Shown piece after piece: positions 11,601-18,400 of a stretch of 64,000 bases of DNA. The number at the start of each line of letters is the position of its first letter. Position 1 is the first letter of the stretch. A program made the translations under genes and the position numbers. This DNA comes from Saccharina japonica (Eukaryota > Sar > Phaeophyceae > Laminariales > Laminariaceae), in assembly GCA_008828725.1 (NCBI GenBank), contig MEHQ01002050.1:19890-83889 (forward strand), written 5' to 3'. The notes below the pieces were generated by a model that searched no databases, was not told where the DNA came from, and worked only from the letters and a program-made list of their open reading frames with translations.

Positions 11601-14600
11601 TAACCTACAGATAGATCATCGACAGATAGATCATCTACAGATGGATCATCTACCGATATATCTTCTACAGATAGATCATCTACGTACAGATAAACATTCT
11701 ACAGATACGTCATCTACAGATCATCTAGAACCTAACCTGCCGTTATGAGATGTTGCGCATGATCCGTCTCGTACAGATCCAACCCAGGAAATTTTGTCCC
11801 TAGATTATGCAAGGCTACGTATACGGCTCCCCCGTGGCAACATGAGCTAGATCATACAGATCATACAGATCATATCATACAGATCGGCAATAGATCTGGG
11901 ACCCTGAAACATTTAGATCATGAAGTAGAGATCGATGATCTGCCCGAGGTGTGTGACCCTTGCACTGAAAAATACGCGGTGTGTTTTTGTTTCGCTGCGT
12001 GTTGCTGCCGTTGTTTCTGCTTGCTGTTGGTGTGTCAGATTTTTCGTTGCGTGTTTGTGTTGACGCATGCTACGATAGAGGTGCACAATGGTTTTTCTGA
12101 GCTTCTCACTTAAGGAGCGTCACACCTCACCGAAAAAAATGATTTTGGAAGAAAATAAAAGTGCTGCCGGATGCGAAATATCCTGACCGAAGTATACTCT
12201 GAAACCTTATTCGTCACAAAAATGAAAGTCCGACGAATTTGGGTTAAGGAGCCCGATCGTTCAGAAAACGATTCAGCCAAAAAGTGATACCTCTACCGTA
12301 GCACGCGTCTGTTCGTGTGTTGTTCTTGTTTCGTTGGGTGTCGTTGTCAATATCGTCGTCGTTGCGTGTTGTTACCAGGTGTCTGATATATTTGTGCTTT
12401 GGCTATATCTGTGTTTTTGCTATTTTTGTGTTTTTGCTGTGTTGGTTGTTGGTGTTGCGTGTTTCGCTTTGATGCGTTTGTTGTCGTTGCTTGTTGTGCC
12501 TTGCTGCGTTTGTGTGTGTTGTGTGCTATGTTTTGCTGTGTTTTTTTTTGTCGTTGCTGCTTGTTGAGTTTTTTTTTTTTTTTGTGTGTGTGTCCGGGTT
12601 GCTTGCCATGCTCTGCTGTGTTGTTATCGTCGTTGTTGTTTGCTATGCTTTGCTGTGCTTGGTTGTGTTGCTCACTATACATGCGTTGCTGTGCTTTTGT
12701 CGTGGTTGCTTGCTATTATTTCGTGTGCATGTGTTGCTGTTATTGCTGCTTGCTATTCTTTCATGCGCATGTGTTGATGCTCTTGTTGCTTGCTTGTTCG
12801 CTTGGCTTTATTGTGTTCGTTGTTTCCCTGTTGTTTGTTCTCTGATGTGTACGTGCTTTGCTTTGTTGCTGCGTGTTGTCGGGCGTGTTCGCGTCTACTC
12901 TTGCTCGTTTTCGATTGGTCGTGGTATCAGGATGTTCGGTGGGCTGATCGCGCATCTCGGCAGGGCTCGGAAGCAACTAGACGACGACAAGGTACATAAA
13001 AAAAAAAAAAAAAAAAACAGCTGTGAGATCGAGGATTTCGTCGAAACTCATCTTTGCTATATAGCTGAATGTGATACTTCGATCGCGCGTTCCTACGGGT
13101 TTTATATGTCCTCATGCAGGGTGTACATCCCGTATGAGGGGGACACAATCTGAGGCTGTAGAATTCAGGGAGCGTGTGTTCATGTGGGAACATACATAAC
13201 TTGTGGTGCAGCAGTGGTGTACCCACTTCAAGACCACCCCATTTAACCCCTTAATAACTGGTGCCACGTATTTGGGGCCAAACTACTTGGAATTAGTGTG
13301 GGATATTTTTTTTCCAGTTCTGAATGGGCTAAGGCCATAGTAGAAGAAATAATACCAGGTTAAACCGGCTTGTCTCGAGAAAAAACTAATTGGAACTAGT
13401 ATTTATGGCATGTTTTTTTAAGGAGTAAAAGACAAGACCATATTAGAGATACGACCACGATTTAGGGCTTTTGCGAAACTATTTGGAATTACTGCTGTAG
13501 TATTTATGGCATGTTTTTTTCAGGAGTAAAAGATAAGACCATAAGACCATATTAGATATACGACCACGATTTAGGGCTTTTGCAAAAAAACTATTTGGAA
13601 TTACTCTATTAATAGTATTTATGGGATGTTTTTTTTCAGTAGTGAAAGATAAGACCATATTAGAGATAGTACCACTTTTTTTGTTTTTTTTTTGTCACCG
13701 GGTGCTCTTAAATTGGATACACCCACTGTATGCTTGTCGTGCTGTAGTGTCGCGTGAGACGTGCACCTTGCTTGCCCCGTGGGGACTTGAGAGGCTCGAA
13801 AGTGACGAAACGCAAGACGACGAATACAGCATAGATCACACGAATCAGCCTCGGGCTGTTGGGGTTAGGGGCCGACCAATTAGGGCATGTATACACGTTT
13901 TGCGGTGCATTCAGAGGCGAGGGAGTGCACCATGAATTTCTCGCCCTAGCAATGCCTGCCTGGTCGGTGAAAACCCGACATGCTCCGTCCCGTCATTGTA
14001 GGGATTCGAGGGTCTATGGTCATACGACTACGTCCATGCATGAATATGAAGTACACCCCCCCCGCGCGCGCGCTTGGTGCTAGCGATGTCTGCCTGGTCG
14101 GTGAAAACCCGATATGCTCCGTCCCGGCATTAATAAGGGATGCGAGGGTCTATGGTCACACGACTACGGCCATGCGTGAAAATGAAGTACCCCCCTCCCC
14201 CCCCCCCCCCCCCTTCACCTACCCCAATTAATTCGACGCTATCATGCATGCGCAAGAAAGTCTGCTCACAAGTGGTTTTTGGTAGGATGCAGCTCACCCT
14301 TCATGCGACCCGCCCAACACCTCATGGCGCTTTCGCGCTTGGTGCAATTAACAATGCCTGCCTGGTCGGTGAAAACCCGACGCGGTCCGTCCCGGCATTG
14401 TAGGGATGCGGGGCGGGGTCTATGGTCATACGGCTAAAAGGCCATGCATGGCATGAGTACACCCCCGTGTTGAAAAAAAATGTCTGTTTTAGTGTTGTTT
14501 TCATACGAAGTACGAATTTGTCTTGCGTTTTCGTTTGTTCTTTCGTTCTTGTTTTTTGTTATCCGTGTTAAAAATTGTCTGTTTATTTGTTTTTCATTTT

Positions 14601-15353
14601 TTTGTCTTCCGGTTTCGTTTGTTTGTTTGTTTGTTTGTTTGTTTGTTTTTTCTTGTGAAGACGTTGATCGAGAGGCAGAACAGCGTCGCGGAGATGGCGG
14701 CCACCCGCCAAGTTCAGGAGAAGCGGAGGCAGCGACAGATGGCTCTCGCGGCCGCTCGCCAGGTAAGACTAGGTTTCCGTTGGGGGCCCCGACATAGCGA
14801 CCTAAAATATGATAACTTTTGGTGCTATACGTATATCAATCGTCTTCGAGCAGCATGCACCCAGCAGGACGGGTAGACGTGAGCGTGACGTATTTTTGTG
14901 CGTTTTTTGTTCGTTTTTGTTGTTTGTTGTTGTTGGGTCTGTACGGCAGGAACGTGACGACGAGCTACACAAGCGGGACTACATCAACGTGAGACAGCAG
15001 AAGACGCTCCTCGCTTTGCACGGCAACGCGTTCATCGCCAACCAGGAGCAGCTCAGAGGCTACATCTTCACCAAGGTGCGCGATACGGCTTGTAATTTCT
15101 ACCCTCTCGTGGCGGTATTGGTGGTTTGTTGACCCTTCTGGTACTGGAAATAGTGTACCACACTAAATCCAATTAGCTTGTCCCCATAAACGTGGGTGAG
15201 GTTTTTAAAGGGTTTAGGTTGTTACCGTAAAAAATGTAGTGCACGTTTTTCATAGTTTTTTTTTTGTTTTTATCCTTTAGTATGCTTTTTCTTCTGCGTT
15301 CCCTGCGTTCCCTGTCACGGTTGGCAGTGTTGATGTTTTTAATGTTCATATTA

Positions 15354-15406
<53 letters not shown>

Positions 15407-15431
15407 TTATAGTAGTAGTAGTAGTAGCAGT

Positions 15432-15463
<32 letters not shown>

Positions 15464-18400
15464 TAGTGGCTGCACCACCACCACCACCACAAACACTGAC
15501 ACCGACGCACCCGCCTCCCCCCATCACCACCAACACCACCACTACCCCTAACACCAACACCAACACCAACACCATCACCATCATTACCAACACAACCCGC
15601 CCCCACCACCACGACCACCACAACCACCACCGCCACCACTACCACCACTGCAGTCACCGCTAGTAGTGATGTTGCCGCCGTCACCGTTAGGCACGGTTGC
15701 GTACGGCGGTCGGCTCGTCGAGTCTAGCCTACTGCGCGCGCGCATACCCACCGTGGCGGATTCGTCAACGATTGAACACCGACACCGACATCGACGCAAC
15801 CGCCCCCCGTGTTCATGTGGGAACATACATAACTTGTGGTGCAGCAGTGGTGTACCCACTTCAAGACCACCCCATTTAACCCCTTAATAACTGGTGCCAC
15901 GTATTTGGGGCCAAACTACTTGGAATTAGTGTGGGATATTTTTTTTCCAGTTCTGAATGGGCTAAGGCCATAGTAGAAGAAATAATACCGGGTTAAACCG
16001 GCTTGTCTCGAGAAAAAACTAATTGGAACTAGTATTTATGGCATGTTTTTTTAAGGAGTAAAAGACAAGACCATATTAGAGATACGACCACGATTTAGGG
16101 CTTTTGCGAAACTATTTGGAATTACTGCTGTAGTATTTATGGCATGTTTTTTTCAGGAGTAAAAGATAAGACCATAAGACCATATTAGATATACGACCAC
16201 GATTTAGGGCTTTTGCAAAAAAACTATTTGGAATTACTCTATTAATAGTATTTATGGGATGTTTTTTTTCAGTAGTGAAAGATAAGACCATATTAGAGAT
16301 AGTACCACTTTTTTTGTTTTTTTTTTGTCACCGGGTGCTCTTAAATTGGATACACCCACTGTATGCTTGTCGTGCTGTAGTGTCGCGTGAGACGTGCACC
16401 TTGCTTGCCCCGTGGGGACTTGAGAGGCTCGAAAGTGACGAAACGCAAGACGACGAATACAGCATAGATCACACGAATCAGCCTCGGGCTGTTGGGGTTA
16501 GGGGCCGACCAATTAGGGCATGTATACACGTTTTGCGGTGCATTCAGAGGCGAGGGAGTGCACCATGAATTTCTCGCCCTAGCAATGCCTGCCTGGTCGG
16601 TGAAAACCCGACATGCTCCGTCCCGTCATTGTAGGGATTCGAGGGTCTATGGTCATACGACTACGTCCATGCATGAATATGAAGTACACCCCCCCCGCGC
16701 GCGCGCTTGGTGCTAGCAATGTCTGCCTGGTCGGTGAAAACCCGATATGCTCCGTCCCGGCATTGTAGGGATGCGAGGGTCTCNNNNNNNNNNNNNNNNN
16801 NNNNNNNNNNNNNNNNNNNNNNNNNNNNNNNNNNNNNNNNNNNNNNNNNNNNNNNNNNNNNNNNNNNNNNNNNNNNNNNNNNNNNNNNNNNNNNNNNNNN
16901 NNNNNNNNNNNNNNNNNNNNNNNNNNNNNNNNNNNNNNNNNNNNNNNNNNNNNNNNNNNNNNNNNNNNNNNNNNNNNNNNNNNNNNNNNNNNNNNNNNNN
17001 NNNNNNNNNNNNNNNNNNNNNNNNNNNNNNNNNNNNNNNNNNNNNNNNNNNNNNNNNNNNNNNNNNNNNNNNNNNNNNNNNNNNNNNNNNNNNNNNNNNN
17101 NNNNNNNNNNNNNNNNNNNNNNNNNNNNNNNNNNNNNNNNNNNNNNNNNNNNNNNNNNNNNNNNNNNNNNNNNNNNNNNNNNNNNNNNNNNNNNNNNNNN
17201 NNNNNNNNNNNNNNNNNNNNNCCCCCCCCCCCCCCGCCCCCCCCCACTCTACCGCCACTAACACCACAACCAGCATAAATAAACACAAGTCTCGATAGTT
17301 TCCACATTTGGACAATGTTGAAGCGTCACTCCTCCCCCCGCTCGCCCCTTTCCCTACCGCCTGCTCGACGCAAACACGGGTTTCGTTCCGCAGACGCTGC
17401 CGAAGCTGGCGTGGACTCCCAACGAGCACACCGATGTGACCCAGGTAAGCTTATTCCTACTGTAGTCGGTTACCGAATGGGTATAATCGGTTATCGAACG
17501 GCTTAATCGGTCACAGAATGGGTATACTCGGTTACCGAATGGCTCAATCGGTTACCGAATGGGCATAATCGGTTGCCGAACGGGTCAATCCCGAACGGGT
17601 CAATCGGTTACCGAAGGGTTTAATGGGTTACCGCGCAGATGATCGGTCACATATATGTAAAATCCAGGTATGCGTGCAAGGCATTGTCTTAGTCTTGCCT
17701 GTCCGGTTACCGAAGGATTTATTCGGTTACCACGTAGATTTTCGGTCACAGATGGAACCCCGGTAAGTTTTCCAGGGAGGAACCAAGCCCTGCCTAATCG
17801 GTTGCAGAATATTTGTTCTGTTACCGAATATTTTATTCTGTTACCCAAGGGTTTATTTGGTTAGCGCGCAGAGTATCAGTCACAGATGTATCCCCCAGGT
17901 AGACGTGCAAGGGATGAGCCGAGTCCTGCATGTGCGATTGCCCAATGGTTTGTTGGGTTGCCGAATATTTTATTCGGTTACCGAACAGTTTATGCGGTTC
18001 CCAAATGGTTTGTTTTCGGTATCATACGCCACTAGGGTTGTCGACAATTTTGCCTGTGCAGAAGGCTTTATTCGTTCACCTATTAATAGTAGTTCATTCG
18101 GTCACAGAATGGTTTATTCGGCAAGCGGTGTATTGGGTTACCTCACAGTTTATTCGGTTACCGCGCATTTTTTTCGGTTACCGCAAAATGTATTTGGTTT
18201 CATTCGTAGTTTATTCGGTTACGAAATTATTTTCCATTCGTATACTTCTATACCTGCTACGTAATTGTAGTATTTTTATGTACCACCCCCCCCCCCCCCC
18301 CCCCCCCCCCCCCCTTTTTTGCTTGCGCAGTCCAATGGAGAGATCAACGAGCGCATTGCGAAGAGGAAGGACGAGGATGACGCCGCCTTCCAGGAGATGG

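Noticed and set aside
12334..13153. Cys/Val/Leu-rich frames as a membrane protein
   Set aside because: They come from TTG/TGC microsatellite sequence inside a pinin intron and cross into exon 3 in the wrong frame.
13941..14060. R5 as a 5S rRNA gene or 5S-derived SINE
   Set aside because: The reverse complement has a loosely 5S-like GGCCGTAGTCGTATGACCAT start, but the rest does not follow 5S structure; left as an unclassified repeat.
16579..17429. Frames of 180-240 codons across the assembly gap
   Set aside because: Most of each is unknown residues from N bases; no coding evidence.
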